Assembly: GCA_023052935.1 (NCBI GenBank) | Contig: CM041298.1 | Location: 57,964,217-58,028,216 of the forward strand | Length of the DNA stretch: 64,000 nucleotides | Source of the DNA: Piezodorus guildinii | Lineage: Eukaryota; Arthropoda; Insecta; Hemiptera; Pentatomidae | Direction of reading: 5' to 3' | Shown: positions 50,101 to 60,389 of the stretch, in pieces | Position numbering within the stretch: position 1 is the first letter of the stretch | Layout: each line of letters starts with the position of its first letter | The notes under the pieces: model-generated | Seen by the model: only the letters and a program-made list of their open reading frames with translations | Database searches by the model: none | Told to the model about the DNA's origin: nothing | Translations under genes and position numbers: made by a program

Positions 50101-53100
50101 CTACTCATAGTTTATAAACGCTTAAAATACCTAATTCAATACATTTCTGAGGTGGATTATCTGATTCCCAAAATGAAATATATATTGATCTATTTTATAT
50201 AATAATGTAAGAACAGAAAACAGATTTAAAAAAAAAATATATATAATAATTTGATAAAAATAACTCAAATAGTTAATCGACACTTCAATTTTACTGAAAC
50301 TGATATTGAAATAATACCTTTACAGAGCACCTGCTTTAAACATCGGAGAACCTATATTGGTTTCTTTAAAAAATCAGAAGGTTAAGAAAATGATACAGAA
50401 AATTGGAAAGACTCAACTTCTGATAATGTTATGTGCAAACCTACATAGATTGGTAAATTTTGTTCGTTCAACTTATTTTCTGCTTTTTAACAATGTTTAA
50501 AATATATTAACAGAAAATAAAATAAAATTAATAATCTTTATTCATTCCAGTTGATAAATTTGTTTGATATAGCATAATAAACCTAGTCAATTTTTAATAA
50601 TTATTTTATCTCCTTTTGTGTTCGACAAATCTGTCAGGCTAATTACTATCCATAGTACAAGTTTTACTGTATATATAATTTTTGTTATTTATTTTTAATT
50701 AGCAACCTCTATGGGTAAATATTCTGAAACTTTTCAATACCTAAACAGTAATAGAAAACATAAGCGAATATGGTAGACCTAACTGACACGGTAACAAATA
50801 TTTTTAATTTCTAAAAGAGAATTAAAGAAAAAAAAACAATAAAATAATATCCTCATTAAGAAAATGATGAACAAAATCATCATTTCTTATTTTGCATCAG
50901 TGTGATTTTCACTTCTGATAATCACTACTGTATTGGCAGAATGTTGTTTGGTTATTTGTTAATATCTATTTCAAGAGACGTAAGAATTTGGTTAAAACCT
51001 TTAAATACTAAGCTACACCTTCATTTTTATGCTCATTTTTTTTTTCTAGTCTATAATCATTTCTACATGACAATTACAAAAATTATAATTTTATGTCAGG
51101 GATTTATAACCTAAATGTATTAAGTAGTTATAAAGAGAAGAGAGAGTGTTTTATTACAATATTTTAACATGGCAATGAAAATACAAAAGAATCAGTCACA
51201 AATAATGGGTATTCACAGATAACAATACCATAATATTAACTACTCCCATAATAACAGACCAATTTGCATACAAATAGCTTATTTTAGTCATTAATTTAAC
51301 ATTAAGATGGGAGAAACCCAATATCATTAAAAAGAAAAAAAAGTATGGATATTAATCATAAAATATATTTCAAATCAATAGAATATTAATCCACAGGATT
51401 ACTATACTATCCGAAAAATTTTAATCTCCTTTCCCCCTCTCTCCACTATTAATATTATAATTTTATACATACAAAAATTATTACTGTCATTTCACGAAAA
51501 TATTATGTATGTGCTTAGAACTATCTTAGTGCTTTGGTCAGAAACACAGATCAGCAGTTTGCAAAAATTAATCGTGGCAATGAAAGCCCGAACTGATAAG
51601 TGACAAATAATGGGCATTTACAGATAATTGAATCTATTTCAGTATCTATAGACCATTCTCCATGGAGATGCCTAATTTTAGTCAATAATTTAAACCACTT
51701 AAGGTAAACAAACAATGTAATATAGAAGTGGGAAATACCACTACTATTAAATATAAATAATATTACTTTGTATTACAGTAGTACAAAAATAGATGGATCT
51801 TTATATACTTATTTATTTTTTTAAATACATGTACTTTGATGATGATTAATAATTCGGTGGAATATGGTTGACCAAGTGTGAAACACAACATGACAGTCTA
51901 ATCTCAACTTTTCAGGAGAGAAAAACAATAATTAACTTTATGTTATAGTTATATGTCACATTAAGGTGTTTGTTTTCCATAAAATACTATGTAGACCAGA
52001 AATAAGACCAAACTAAAAAATTAATCTTGAAAAAATTGTATGCAAAAATAAAATAACTCTTAAAATGTTTATGAATTATGTGGCTACACACGTTCGCCAA
52101 TGAAATGTATTTGAATTAGCTTAATTCACTTCAAAATATCTCATCTAACTGGAATCGATAACTTTCAAAGAAATGCAAATAAGGGTAAAACATTTTATTT
52201 GTTTCATGAACCCTTTCCAAAAGTGGGTAACAAAATTTAATTATAAAATAAAGAGAACATTTGTTGAATCACTAGCTAGGAAGTGTTGAGATAGAGATTT
52301 ATACATAATATTGAACTACTTTCTTTGATCATTACTATTTTAAATATTTTCTCAGCCAAACAACTTGCTAATAAAAAAATGATTATTATCACTTGATAAT
52401 AGGTGATTTTTTTCGAGAGAAACAAATAAACTTTTTTTACCTTTATATTCAATATCCAGCCCGCTGAAATCAAGTTCAACACCTTGTAAAGCCTCTCCGA
52501 GGGTCTCATGGTAATGTCCAATAACCTCTTTGTTGCCCTTACAGAAAGGAAGTGAATAGTATGCATATCTTTCTTGTCTATTATAAAATGGACCAACAGT
52601 ATTCATCCACAAAACAACTTCTTCATTTTGCTCGTACTACAATAAAGCCATATCATCAATACACTATTGATAGATAAATATCAAAAAGAGCATAATTAAA
52701 GTATATATATGTAACATAAAATATTAGCATTCACTCAATTGAAACTTGTCATTATAACTCAGAAAGAATGGATGGAGAATATAACATAAAATTTGAGGTT
52801 TATAACCTGTCAAATAGAAATCTAAAATTGCTAACCATATTCGGACATCCCAAAAGATATGCGATAATGATTGATTTATTAAAAGAAAACAAAGCAGAAA
52901 AAAATGTTCAGCCTTAAGTATCCATTATCCATGACTGATGAGAATGAAAGGTCCATATCAATCTTTAAGACTCTTACATTATAGGATTCAAAACAATATC
53001 TCCAATGTAACATTGAAAAATGTATTAGAAAGTTCTGAATAAAAGTATTGTAAATTCGGAAAATATGGGTGATAACATGTATCTTCTTAAGAATTCCAAA

Positions 53101-53326
53101 GTAAACTATGAGAAGTATGGATAAACAATTAGAGATGAAACTAATAGGGTTAAACCACCATCATAGGAATCTGATAGTAACATAATAGAATGAATTATAC
53201 AAAATAATGCACTGATACAAACTAAGTTAACACATTTAACAAGTAACATACTAGATGGGAATGTTCATCTCCTCCGACTCCATATAGGACCAGAAAGAGC
53301 ACGTTGCATAAAAACAGAGTTTTCAT
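38011..53326 (-). CDS. TM9SF3: TM9SF3, nonaspanin (transmembrane 9 superfamily member 3), 11 exons
   Basis: The protein is a Golgi/endosomal nonaspanin, a family linked to membrane-protein sorting; the molecular activity is not settled. Exons, 5' to 3' on the minus strand: 53326-53252, 52636-52441, 45653-45531, 43665-43418, 42363-42232, 41760-41594, 41501-41276, 40020-39812, 39708-39562, 39477-39394, 38155-38011. Every junction is GT-AG and the phases agree, giving 1752 coding bases and 583 residues; human TM9SF3 has 589. A signal peptide (1 to about 18) precedes a lumenal domain with [25 protein letters not shown] and [16 protein letters not shown]. Membrane segments begin at [10 protein letters not shown] (215). 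GRNLAGQ and [19 protein letters not shown] are family hallmarks. It ends [12 protein letters not shown] fits the KXD/E Golgi-retention signal. Introns hold LINEs, SINEs and family H pieces. The largest introns are the second (6.8 kb) and third (1.9 kb). Confidence 0.95.
38395..39235 (+). pseudogene. LINE 3' half, antisense in TM9SF3 intron 10
   Basis: It matches the LINE at 46.8-48.6 kb block by block: the [18 protein letters not shown] segment, [22 protein letters not shown] and SSFWNSLPI. It carries several stops and frameshifts. It is the same subfamily as the truncated copy at 2731-3228. Confidence 0.7.
39394..39477 (-). CDS. TM9SF3: TM9SF3 exon 10
   Basis: The acceptor TTTCAG precedes GCAGTGG, and it ends AAAACTAA before GTGAGT. 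It encodes [20 protein letters not shown] and then YYFFFKT (residues 508-535). The length of 84 bases keeps the frame with its neighbours. Confidence 0.93.
39562..39708 (-). CDS. TM9SF3: TM9SF3 exon 9
   Basis: The acceptor GTTTCAG precedes GTATTTT; the donor is GTAAAA after CGATG. It encodes [20 protein letters not shown] through the membrane segment to LLNAEDYR (residues 459-507). Confidence 0.93.
39812..40020 (-). CDS. TM9SF3: TM9SF3 exon 8
   Basis: The acceptor AAAAG precedes GTTGCTG, and the donor GTATGA lies in the middle of the Met codon of EMY. It encodes [25 protein letters not shown], the [19 protein letters not shown] hallmark and [13 protein letters not shown] (residues 390-458). 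Confidence 0.93.
40484..40930 (+). pseudogene. LINE fragment, antisense in TM9SF3 intron 7
   Basis: [19 protein letters not shown] matches the LP.L.YG.E.W block that follows the RT domain in several insect LINEs. [12 protein letters not shown] and a downstream [15 protein letters not shown] segment follow in other frames. It is short and decayed. Confidence 0.5.
41276..41501 (-). CDS. TM9SF3: TM9SF3 exon 7
   Basis: The acceptor GCTAG precedes GCGTGGT; the donor is GTAAGT after ACCATG. It encodes [39 protein letters not shown] and [19 protein letters not shown] (residues 314-389). Confidence 0.94.
41594..41760 (-). CDS. TM9SF3: TM9SF3 exon 6
   Basis: The acceptor TTTTAG precedes GAGAAAG; the donor is GTAAGT after ACAGA. 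It encodes [20 protein letters not shown] and a membrane segment, ending GELYT (residues 259-313). Confidence 0.94.
42232..42363 (-). CDS. TM9SF3: TM9SF3 exon 5
   Basis: The acceptor ATTTCAG precedes ATCCATTGG; the donor is GTGAGC after GATATG. Exactly 44 codons in phase 0 encode the first membrane span after the lumenal domain and [19 protein letters not shown] (residues 215-258). Confidence 0.94.
42604..42925 (+). mobile_element. SINE-B copy in TM9SF3 intron 4
   Basis: Head GGGGTCACCTGTGGTGTAGT, a body with GTGGTCCTGAGCCTGTGCGA and TCAAGTACTCGTTAAAGATC, and a terminal block near AATTTATATTAAATGAATAA. It is antisense to the gene. Confidence 0.65.
43418..43665 (-). CDS. TM9SF3: TM9SF3 exon 4
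   Basis: The acceptor TTTCAG precedes GTGTTGTTGG; the donor is GTAATT after CATCGG. It encodes [33 protein letters not shown] and [18 protein letters not shown] (lumenal, residues 132-214). Confidence 0.94.
43800..43832 (+). repeat. Family H terminal fragment in TM9SF3 intron 3
   Basis: ATATAGGTTAAGTGAAAGTA followed by AAAC is the palindromic end of family H without the body. Confidence 0.4.
44738..45030 (+). mobile_element. SINE-B copy in TM9SF3 intron 3
   Basis: A divergent head with CTGGAGTAGTGGGTAGCA and CAAGGTTCAAACCTGG, then the family body ATGTCAGGTACTCGTCTGAT and AACTTGGATAGGG, ending near AAGTGAAGTTAAACGAATAA. Confidence 0.65.
45531..45653 (-). CDS. TM9SF3: TM9SF3 exon 3
   Basis: The acceptor TTTTTCAG precedes CTAGC; the donor is GTAATA after TGGG. 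A second in-frame CAG ten bases on is a competing acceptor, but only the first keeps the length found in human TM9SF3. It encodes [16 protein letters not shown] and [15 protein letters not shown] (residues 91-131). Confidence 0.92.
45925..46060 (+). repeat. Family H fragment in TM9SF3 intron 2
   Basis: GACAACACACGACTTTCAAT and TACCTCGGTTGTTGAAATCA match the start of family H. The rest is missing. Confidence 0.5.
46880..48565 (+). pseudogene. CR1/jockey-group LINE reverse transcriptase, antisense in TM9SF3 intron 2
   Basis: The RT domain is readable across several frames: [48 protein letters not shown], then [20 protein letters not shown] and [12 protein letters not shown] with the catalytic YADD. 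Next come [28 protein letters not shown] and [17 protein letters not shown], with SFWNSLP near the C-terminus. A TGA interrupts at 47273, a frameshift lies near 47480 and a stop with frame change near 48053. The 5' part including endonuclease is absent. The 3' end is a short tail of TTTCATTTCATTTCATG, the same kind of tail as the 2.7 kb copy. It is inactive. Confidence 0.8.
48890..49402 (+). mobile_element. Family H repeat, 3' part, in TM9SF3 intron 2
   Basis: Interior blocks on the plus strand (GTCGGGTATTGAATTAGTTC, TTAAGCCCTGACAAGACTAT, AAATTTTACATC) lead to ACGATCGC, the TATATTTCAGATATA palindrome and GTAAGTAAATGTA. The start and GT core are missing. Confidence 0.65.
49480..49856. mobile_element. 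TIR element (MITE) flanked by AATT, copy 2
   Basis: The left end GGGACTTTGATTTCCAAAAC and the right end GAAATCGACGTCTC are worn versions of the TIRs at 32885-33267. AATT flanks both ends (49476-49479, 49857-49860). The interior is the reverse complement of copy 1. Confidence 0.7.
49870..52430. other. TM9SF3 intron 2, no further gene
   Basis: AT-rich intron sequence. It contains an imperfect local duplication (51168-51342 and 51575-51760) sharing GGCAATGAAA, GTGACAAATAATGGGCAT-like and TTTTAGTCA blocks. Confidence 0.45.
52441..52636 (-). CDS. TM9SF3: TM9SF3 exon 2
   Basis: The acceptor TTGTAG precedes TACGAGC; the donor is GTAAAA after TATAAAG. It encodes [16 protein letters not shown], then [20 protein letters not shown] and DIEYK (lumenal, residues 26-90). 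Confidence 0.94.
53252..53326 (-). CDS. TM9SF3: TM9SF3 exon 1 (start and signal peptide)
   Basis: The ATG at 53326-53324 opens [20 protein letters not shown] then EHSHL, a typical signal peptide with a cleavage site near Gly18-Gly19. The donor GTATGT follows CATCTA and joins in phase 0 to exon 2. DEH after the signal matches the start of the mature human protein. Confidence 0.92.
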
Positions 53327-53460
53327 AATTGTTAATTGTTGAAATGCCTTATTATTTTTATTTATAGATACAGTATCCTTTCCTCCATTTGTTCTACGAA
53401 AGTCCTTTGATTATCAAAATCACTTGATACCTCCAGCCGGACTGAGACAAAACACGTAGG
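53327..53460 (-). promoter_or_regulatory. TM9SF3 5' flank / putative leader
   Basis: On the minus strand an arthropod-style initiator TCAGT lies at 53445-53441, about 115 bases before the ATG, within GAGTCCGG-like less AT-rich sequence. This is only a consensus match; the true start site is unknown. Confidence 0.3.
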
Positions 53461-54384
53461 CAGTGATGTGGTTTCTACACTGTGAATTTCCCTACTCAAA
53501 TCAACAAAATCAGGAAATTTGTGTTATTTCTTTTATTTATAATAATTTTCCTAGTCTAAATAAAACTTTTTTTGGATTTATTCCATAAATATCCAACACA
53601 TACTAAATGCATAATGTGATTCATAGCAATAAAGCATTGTTAAGGGTCATTGCAAAGTATATAAAGTTTACAGGAATAAGTATTCATACATTGTCTTGTG
53701 TTGATGTATTTAACATATAAAGTTGTATAATTGCTATAATCGCTCCCACGTTTTTTATCAACATAAAATGAAATATAGCAATATCAAGAGTATCAAAAAT
53801 CAATTTTTAATTAATTAATGTAATTTTATGAAACTCATGAAATATCAAAGCGTATGATAAATTCTAGTAATGTAAGTTGAGACAATAAGAAATTTCGAAT
53901 TCTTATGTTGGCACTGAAAGTGGGCGGACCTTCTCGAATCAGACATTATTGGTTATAATAATTGAAGTGATATTATTAAAACTGTTGAACTGTAATACAA
54001 TAAATATATACACTGAAAACTGGTTCATTGTTACTTTGGAATTATTAAATAATGCGTTCAAATGAACTGGTTATGCTGATAATGGCATGAATTGTCTTAT
54101 TATTTCTTTATTCGAAATTATTGACATTTGGTACTAAAATTTTAACGAATTATGGTTGGTTTATTACTCAATTTTTTGTCGAATGGATGTTATTGAAAAA
54201 TGGAACACATGAATAAATAGATTAATTAAAAAAAAATATATATATTTTGCTGTTAACATATAAGATGGGTTGACACTTTCCAAAAATGATCCTTTCAACA
54301 AATTTACAATCCATAAAAATAAAGGAAACATTATCACGTTTTTATGCAATAATAATGATAACAATAATAATAAACAAATATTCC

Positions 54385-54641
54385 CTAGGTTAGTGTCAAT
54401 TAGTACCGAACTCTGCCGCTAGGCTGCTCTCGGCAACCTCAACAGTCAAATGTAAACTATTAGGTGGCTAGGAACGCTTGTGGTATGATAACAAACTTTG
54501 TCGCGGGCGTGTTTATATTATTTTTTACATCTTGAGTAGTTGCCTACTAGTTTGTTCGAGATCTCATATAGTGTGCAATAGTATTTAGTATATTGCCGTT
54601 TATCTTCGTTTTAGTTCAGACTATGATCGAATCGTATTAAA
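54385..54641 (+). other. Possible untranslated first exon of a rightward gene
   Basis: This stretch is less AT-rich than its surroundings (GAACTCTGCCGCTAGGCTGC, TGTCGCGGGCGTG) and ends at a strong splice donor, TTAAAG before GTAAGTTA. It is about 1.1 kb upstream of TM9SF3 on the other strand, so a divergent promoter is plausible. I found no coding exon that it could join inside the window. Confidence 0.3.
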
Positions 54642-54649
54642 GGTAAGTT

Positions 54650-56340
54650 ATAAAAACAATTATTTATTTTCAATTAAAGTCAACTGTTATCATAATCTTG
54701 TTCCATTAAAGTAACTTTTGGTATATTGAATACATATGTTATATGTGCATCTTCAAGACAATTAATTGTTGTTATATTTTTATATGTTATAATGTACTTG
54801 GCATCTTTTTTTACAAATACATAAATTAATTTTAATGTTCGTATTTTGTAGTTATTTTGTCTAGTGCTCGTTTAAAATGGCAAATTTATCATATTCATTT
54901 TTTGTTACTTTCCGGCGGTTTTCTTTAATTTTATTTACTTCAAAAACATTTTAGATAAAAATTTACTCATCAATACTTTAAAATAATTTATAATGGTATT
55001 TTTCATCGATTCCTTAGAGTGCACATTAAAAATTATTATTTAGTCGCGGATTTTATAAAATTAGAAAATTCCATACTCTAGTAGAATTTATATTAAATAT
55101 TTAAGTCCAACTTAAATTTCGCGATATCAACTTTGGGGTGATCCTTCGCCTCTCCTTCAGCATTAACGACTTGCAAAATAATTTCAGACCCTTTTATGTC
55201 TTTTATAAAAGAAAGAAGGAAACATTTTCTATTTATTCCCATTGTTTTGGAAGTGTTCATCAGGAGAAACATCTGTTTCCAGAACAAAGGAATTGTGACT
55301 AGAAGTAAACAATTAGGCTCACTGGAGTCTATGTTTTAATCCTCTTTCTTTTACAATTAAATCTGTCGTTTTACAAAATCCATTTTTAAAAGGTATTATT
55401 ATTATGTTTAATTGTATTTAATTTTAATTTACGATTTTTTCAAAACTAGATAATAAATTATTATTGTTTAGACTTCTTCGCAAATTTTTTTAAGCTGTTC
55501 CTTGGTATTGTTTATTTGGATAATAATCCGAGTTTAACAAACTCACTATTCCTAAACCAAAAAATATTTTTAAGCAACTATTTTATTAATTTTTATTTTG
55601 AATTTCTTTTATTATTTATTCGTGTATGAATAAATAACGAATGATAAAAAAATGATATTTGGCAAGCAGCATTAAGATCTGATTTTGTTTACGAATATTT
55701 GTTATGGTTCCATATTTTTGGCTACCCTTATCTTTATTTTGATCCCTGTTCCAAATATTTTGATTTTTTAAATTAATTTTAAGACGATATTTTTTTAATG
55801 AATTTAAAATAAATAAAGATATTCACCTTTCTAAAATAAATAATTATTCATAAAGTTTGTTCTGACTCCCTGAATATAAAATTAAATTGTTAAAGAGAGA
55901 ATCAACATAAATCTTTACTTTTTAGTTTACTTTTATGCTTTATTATTATTTTAAATATTAAAAAAAAATATTTGAACTTTTAATTAAGGATATTTTATTT
56001 TTCTGAAATTACTTATCTTAGAGATTAGAACTTCGTGTTTAGTTACCAATATTCTATAAAAAAGATAATTTCTAGAAATAATTAAATTCTTAAAAAAAAA
56101 GAAAAGTGTATTCTAATTCGAATATTTTGATTAATATTTATTATCCATCAGTTGAAATTATCTTATTATTAATTGATAAAATGCATTAAACTGTATTTCA
56201 CAGTTAGTGAGTGCTTGGTGAAAACCACTGTAAATAAATATTAGTGGTGATAGTAATTAAGATAAAGGATTTAACTGTACACGATATATGAAAAAAAGAG
56301 TTTCAATAATATGTTGATAAAATTGATTTTTTTTTTTTTT
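54650..56340. other. No gene recognised
   Basis: AT-rich. An open frame on the minus strand at 55093-55287 contains GSEIILQVVNAEGEAKDHPK, which looks protein-like, but I do not recognise it and splice context is lacking. Confidence 0.4.
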
Positions 56341-56355
56341 CAAACAAAATAAAAA

Positions 56356-56356
<1 letters not shown>

Positions 56357-56423
<67 letters not shown>
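56357..56423. repeat. (CA)n(TA)n microsatellite
   Basis: About 8 CA units continue into about 25 TA units. Confidence 0.9.
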
Positions 56424-56430
<7 letters not shown>

Positions 56431-56603
56431 CATACTCATTTATGTTAGATACATATATCTATTTTAATTTATATATTAACATGATATGAATCGTGGCAGG
56501 TTTTAAGATTTTCCTCCATTGAATGCTGATTATGTGTACTGGATCTTATTTTAAATTACGACATAACCTAACACCTAACGTATGCAAATTACAACGGCAT
56601 AGT

Positions 56604-56604
<1 letters not shown>

Positions 56605-56645
<41 letters not shown>
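56605..56645. repeat. T41 homopolymer
   Basis: An uninterrupted run of 41 thymines, possibly the A-tail of a minus-strand retroposon; no body is identified. Confidence 0.8.
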
Positions 56646-56649
<4 letters not shown>

Positions 56650-56650
<1 letters not shown>

Positions 56651-58900
56651 GATTCTTGGAACATTGATTTTATCACAAGTTTTTTCATATTATTCTATTT
56701 TTGTGTTCTTTAGTAAGTACATTAAAATTTGACTGGACACATATTTTATTTTACCATTTTGTATTTACTAAAACATTTTGTGTTTAATCTATTAAGACGA
56801 TGTCTAGGGAAGATATGAGAAAAATTATTCTCTTCTCAATTTGTCTTTAGACATGATTTTGCTGAAAAAAAAAAGAAATCACTGGCAACCTATGCCTCAA
56901 CAATCCATGAAGGGACTTGTGTTCAGAAAATATAGAGATTCGTACTGTTTCACGTCCATCGACCGTGCAAGAAGGGGATAAGATCAAGATCGCACACTTT
57001 AAAGAGGCTGGATGTGCCACAAGAGGGTCACCCGCCGGAGGGTTGCTTCACGGCTGAATAACGCAATAAATAATTCTGCTACAGCCGGTTTCAAACCCGG
57101 TACAGAGAGTACAGTAGCGCTCTTTTTACGAAGTTTGAAAATATTTAACAGGTGTATGTCTTGGGATATATTCACTTTATTGAGAAAGTAGTGCTGCAAA
57201 ACTTAATTGGGTTGCTTTAACACAACGCACAAAATTGCATTCACTGGACTATTTTTAAGATTAATAATTTTTACTACATAAATTACAAATACATAAATAC
57301 TTTTTCCCCTTCTTTTCCTTTTTTTTTTTTAATATACTTTTCCCATTTAATGCTTTTCGTTGTTTCTCTCGGGTTTATCTACAACTACATATAAATACAA
57401 AAAAAAAAAAAAAAGCATAAAATGACAACGTATTAAAATAGAAACTACAATAAAAAAATAAATAAAATAAAAACTACTACAGTATTAAAACCAGCATCTA
57501 AGAACATTATATACACAAAATTCTTAAAATATAATGATAATAAGGAAAAGAAAGTGCCAATAATAACAAAAAAAAAAAGATACCTCACCCAGCTCCTTAT
57601 TTTGTTTACGCTTCTTATTGTTAAGGATGTTTATTTTGACTAAATATTGCACAAAACTGTAAGTTTTATTATGCATTATTCAGTTTTGTTGATCTTGTTT
57701 TAAATATATGTGTAAAACTCTTGTTAAAGATCGTGTGATAACACATTTGAGGTCGCCTGATAAGTCGAAATATTTTTTATTAGTACGTTTTTCGTTGTTA
57801 TTTTAAAATCCTATATCCTTAATTATAATGCGTCTGTCCGAATTCGAATAGAAATTATAATCATCATTAAATATTATTTCCAAGCCATCCTTTGATTTTT
57901 AATAAAGTATCTGTTATTTAAAAATACCTGTTTCACTTTCACCAAGTTGTAAGTTGCCAATTACGTGGAACCGGACGAATTTAGTTGTGTCCAGGGGGTA
58001 AGCGTTCCGAAAATAGAAGTGATGCAATTACGAAACGAAAGAAAATATTTTCTCTTATAATTATATTAAATAACTAATATATTTAAAATTATCTGTTGCA
58101 ATATTTATTTATTTGTTCTTTATTAGTGCATTCTTGACCATTATATTGTATATGTTACTAGACAATTAAAGCTTTTCTTGTTTGTTTTTTATTAACAAAT
58201 AACTGTTCACATTAAAATAATCTCATAAACAATAAAAGTCGATATATACTTTGAACATATTCTTTAAACTTTAACTTAAAAACTATTTCTTGACAATAAT
58301 ATTAGCCACCTAAGATGAAGTCGGTATTGTCAATTATTGAAAATCAGTTTTTTAATATAAGTTTGAGATACATACTCATTTGTCGACCTCTGTATTATAT
58401 AAATTGAAATTTACTATTTAAATAAGAACTTATTTTATAGCTATATTGTGTTATTTTATTTATAGTTTACGTTTTCGGGATATTTTTTATGCTACACTAT
58501 TTTGCGTCAAACAATAGTTGGTGTGTGGACCTTTTCCCTGATATCTACGATTGTTAAATTATTATGTTTATATAATATTTATTATACTTTTTATTAAATC
58601 AATAGTCTTATCGGTTGACTTCTTGTGTACCTCCCTGTACAGTCGTTTCTGGCCAGTGATGATGAACAGCGAGGGTCTAATAAGAAAGAATTCACCATTT
58701 AATTGATTCTCATTAATTTTTATTAATATGTATATAAAGAAAAAATGTTATTGATTTTGATACCTTTTGTATTATATATGACGTTGAAACATTTATATGT
58801 TTCTTAAGGGCTAAGATTCCTAATAAATTGTATTTACAGTATTAAACGTATTTCTATACTATAAGTGTAAAGTTATCAATCAATTCAATATATTAATATT
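56650..58900. other. No gene recognised
   Basis: Mostly AT-rich. The part at 56880-57200 is less AT-rich and has a B-box-like GGGTTTGAAACC on the minus strand near 57100, so an old SINE is possible. A/T runs occur near 57315 and 57400. Confidence 0.35.
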
Positions 58901-58910
58901 GTTGATACAA

Positions 58911-59552
58911 GGTGTCTAACAACAGGGAAAATCGGGAAAATTCAGGGATTTTAAAAACATATGAAAAAGTCAGGAAATTCGTTCTTTGATCAGGGAAAAT
59001 GGTCCTTAAATAACATCGTTTCTTCTTCACTTAGACCAAAGTTCCAATATGCCTATTGTTGTGAAGTTGCAAATATCATAAAGCGAGTTTAATATTTAAT
59101 ATCATAAATGGACAAGAGGGCTGTGGAGAAGAGTCAACGTTCAGGTGAAGGAATTGGAGGCAAAAAAAGCAAATGTGCTCCAAGAAGCTCTTCCGAAAAC
59201 TGCAGAGATTCAAACATTAAAGAAGTTCTTAAAGTTTATATAGATATATTGATTGTAAATAAATTTGTGGTCGGATTAGTAAATATTGATCATTACTAAC
59301 ATTAGTATTCAAATTCATCATAATTCATTAGTAATGCAATCGAAAAAAACTACAATTTCAGCTGGGATCGGATAGATATAGTTGAATCTTATCGTGAAGT
59401 AATTAGTCATTATATATAGTTTTAATCTAGTATACCATATTAATTATAATTATTCTTTGTCTTCTCGATTTTCACCGAGATTTGGCAAGGTGAAAGATTT
59501 CTTACAATATGGAAAAGTCAGAGAATCTCTTTTAGCTGATTAGCTAGACACG
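58911..59552. mobile_element. GGTGTCTA-ended repeat, copy 1
   Basis: It begins GGTGTCTA and ends TAGACACG, a short inverted repeat. The interior starts with CAGGGAAAATCGGGAAAATT and later has CATATGAAAAAGTCAGG. It is collinear with 62255-62902. A short open frame at 59108-59299 lies in the repeat and is not recognised. A hAT-like or similar DNA transposon is possible but not shown. Confidence 0.65.
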
Positions 59553-59559
59553 CTGTGAT

Positions 59560-60380
59560 ATGGAAAGAGGAAGAAGCATGTGACATTTTTGACATACAGT
59601 GAAAACTACTTTAACGAACATCTCTCGGCAATGAACATTCCTCTCAAAGGACGATTAATAGAAAATGTTAACAATTAAAATTAAATAATTAAATGTTGTT
59701 TATTTACGTTGTTTTATTTGTTCCAAAGATGCTTTCTGATACCAACATCATTATCACTTGTTTAGGACCTTATTAGAAAAGATCAACTCTCTATTAAAAT
59801 ATTCAAGGATATTTTTATTCATTTCGATACATTACATTTATATTCTTCTGTGTATAATAAGTAGCTTCGATAATTTAAATGTTTCCTATTTCTAAATGCT
59901 TCACCATTATGTGTTCCTTTTTTCTTTGCTATTGTAATATTTCTTAGTTGAGCAACTTGTGCTTTATAAATTTTATTTGTGAGAAGGAAAATATATATTC
60001 CATGAGTAAATAAAAGTAGACTAATTTGATTTTAGTTTATATTAATCCATCAAGCTGCTAATTCCTAATTTCATACGAAAAATTGGATTACTGGTAGGCG
60101 ATGTTATGACTGTCAATAGGATTTGACTTAAGACACGAGACCAAGGTTGTTCCTTTATTTATGTAATTCAAAAGAATAATTTTCTAATCTTACAAACCTT
60201 TTTTATTTTTTTTTTAAATACGTGAATAGAATACTTGTGTACCTTTAATTATGCAAGTATTAATTATGCAAACACATGAAATAAAATAATATCGTAGTAT
60301 TTTATGATTTAAAAAAATATTACAGAAGTTGCTTTGTAGTGCTGTGATCGAAGAGGGACATATTTTATTATTTAGAAAAA
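59560..60380. other. No gene recognised
   Basis: AT-rich sequence without an identified feature. Confidence 0.4.
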
Positions 60381-60389
60381 ATAATAAAA

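Noticed and set aside
55093..55287. Coding exon on the minus strand
   Set aside because: The translation looks protein-like in part, but I recognise no family and cannot find supporting splice sites or a neighbouring exon.
56257..56439. Open frame with alternating Tyr-Ile residues
   Set aside because: It is a translation of the (CA)n(TA)n microsatellite.
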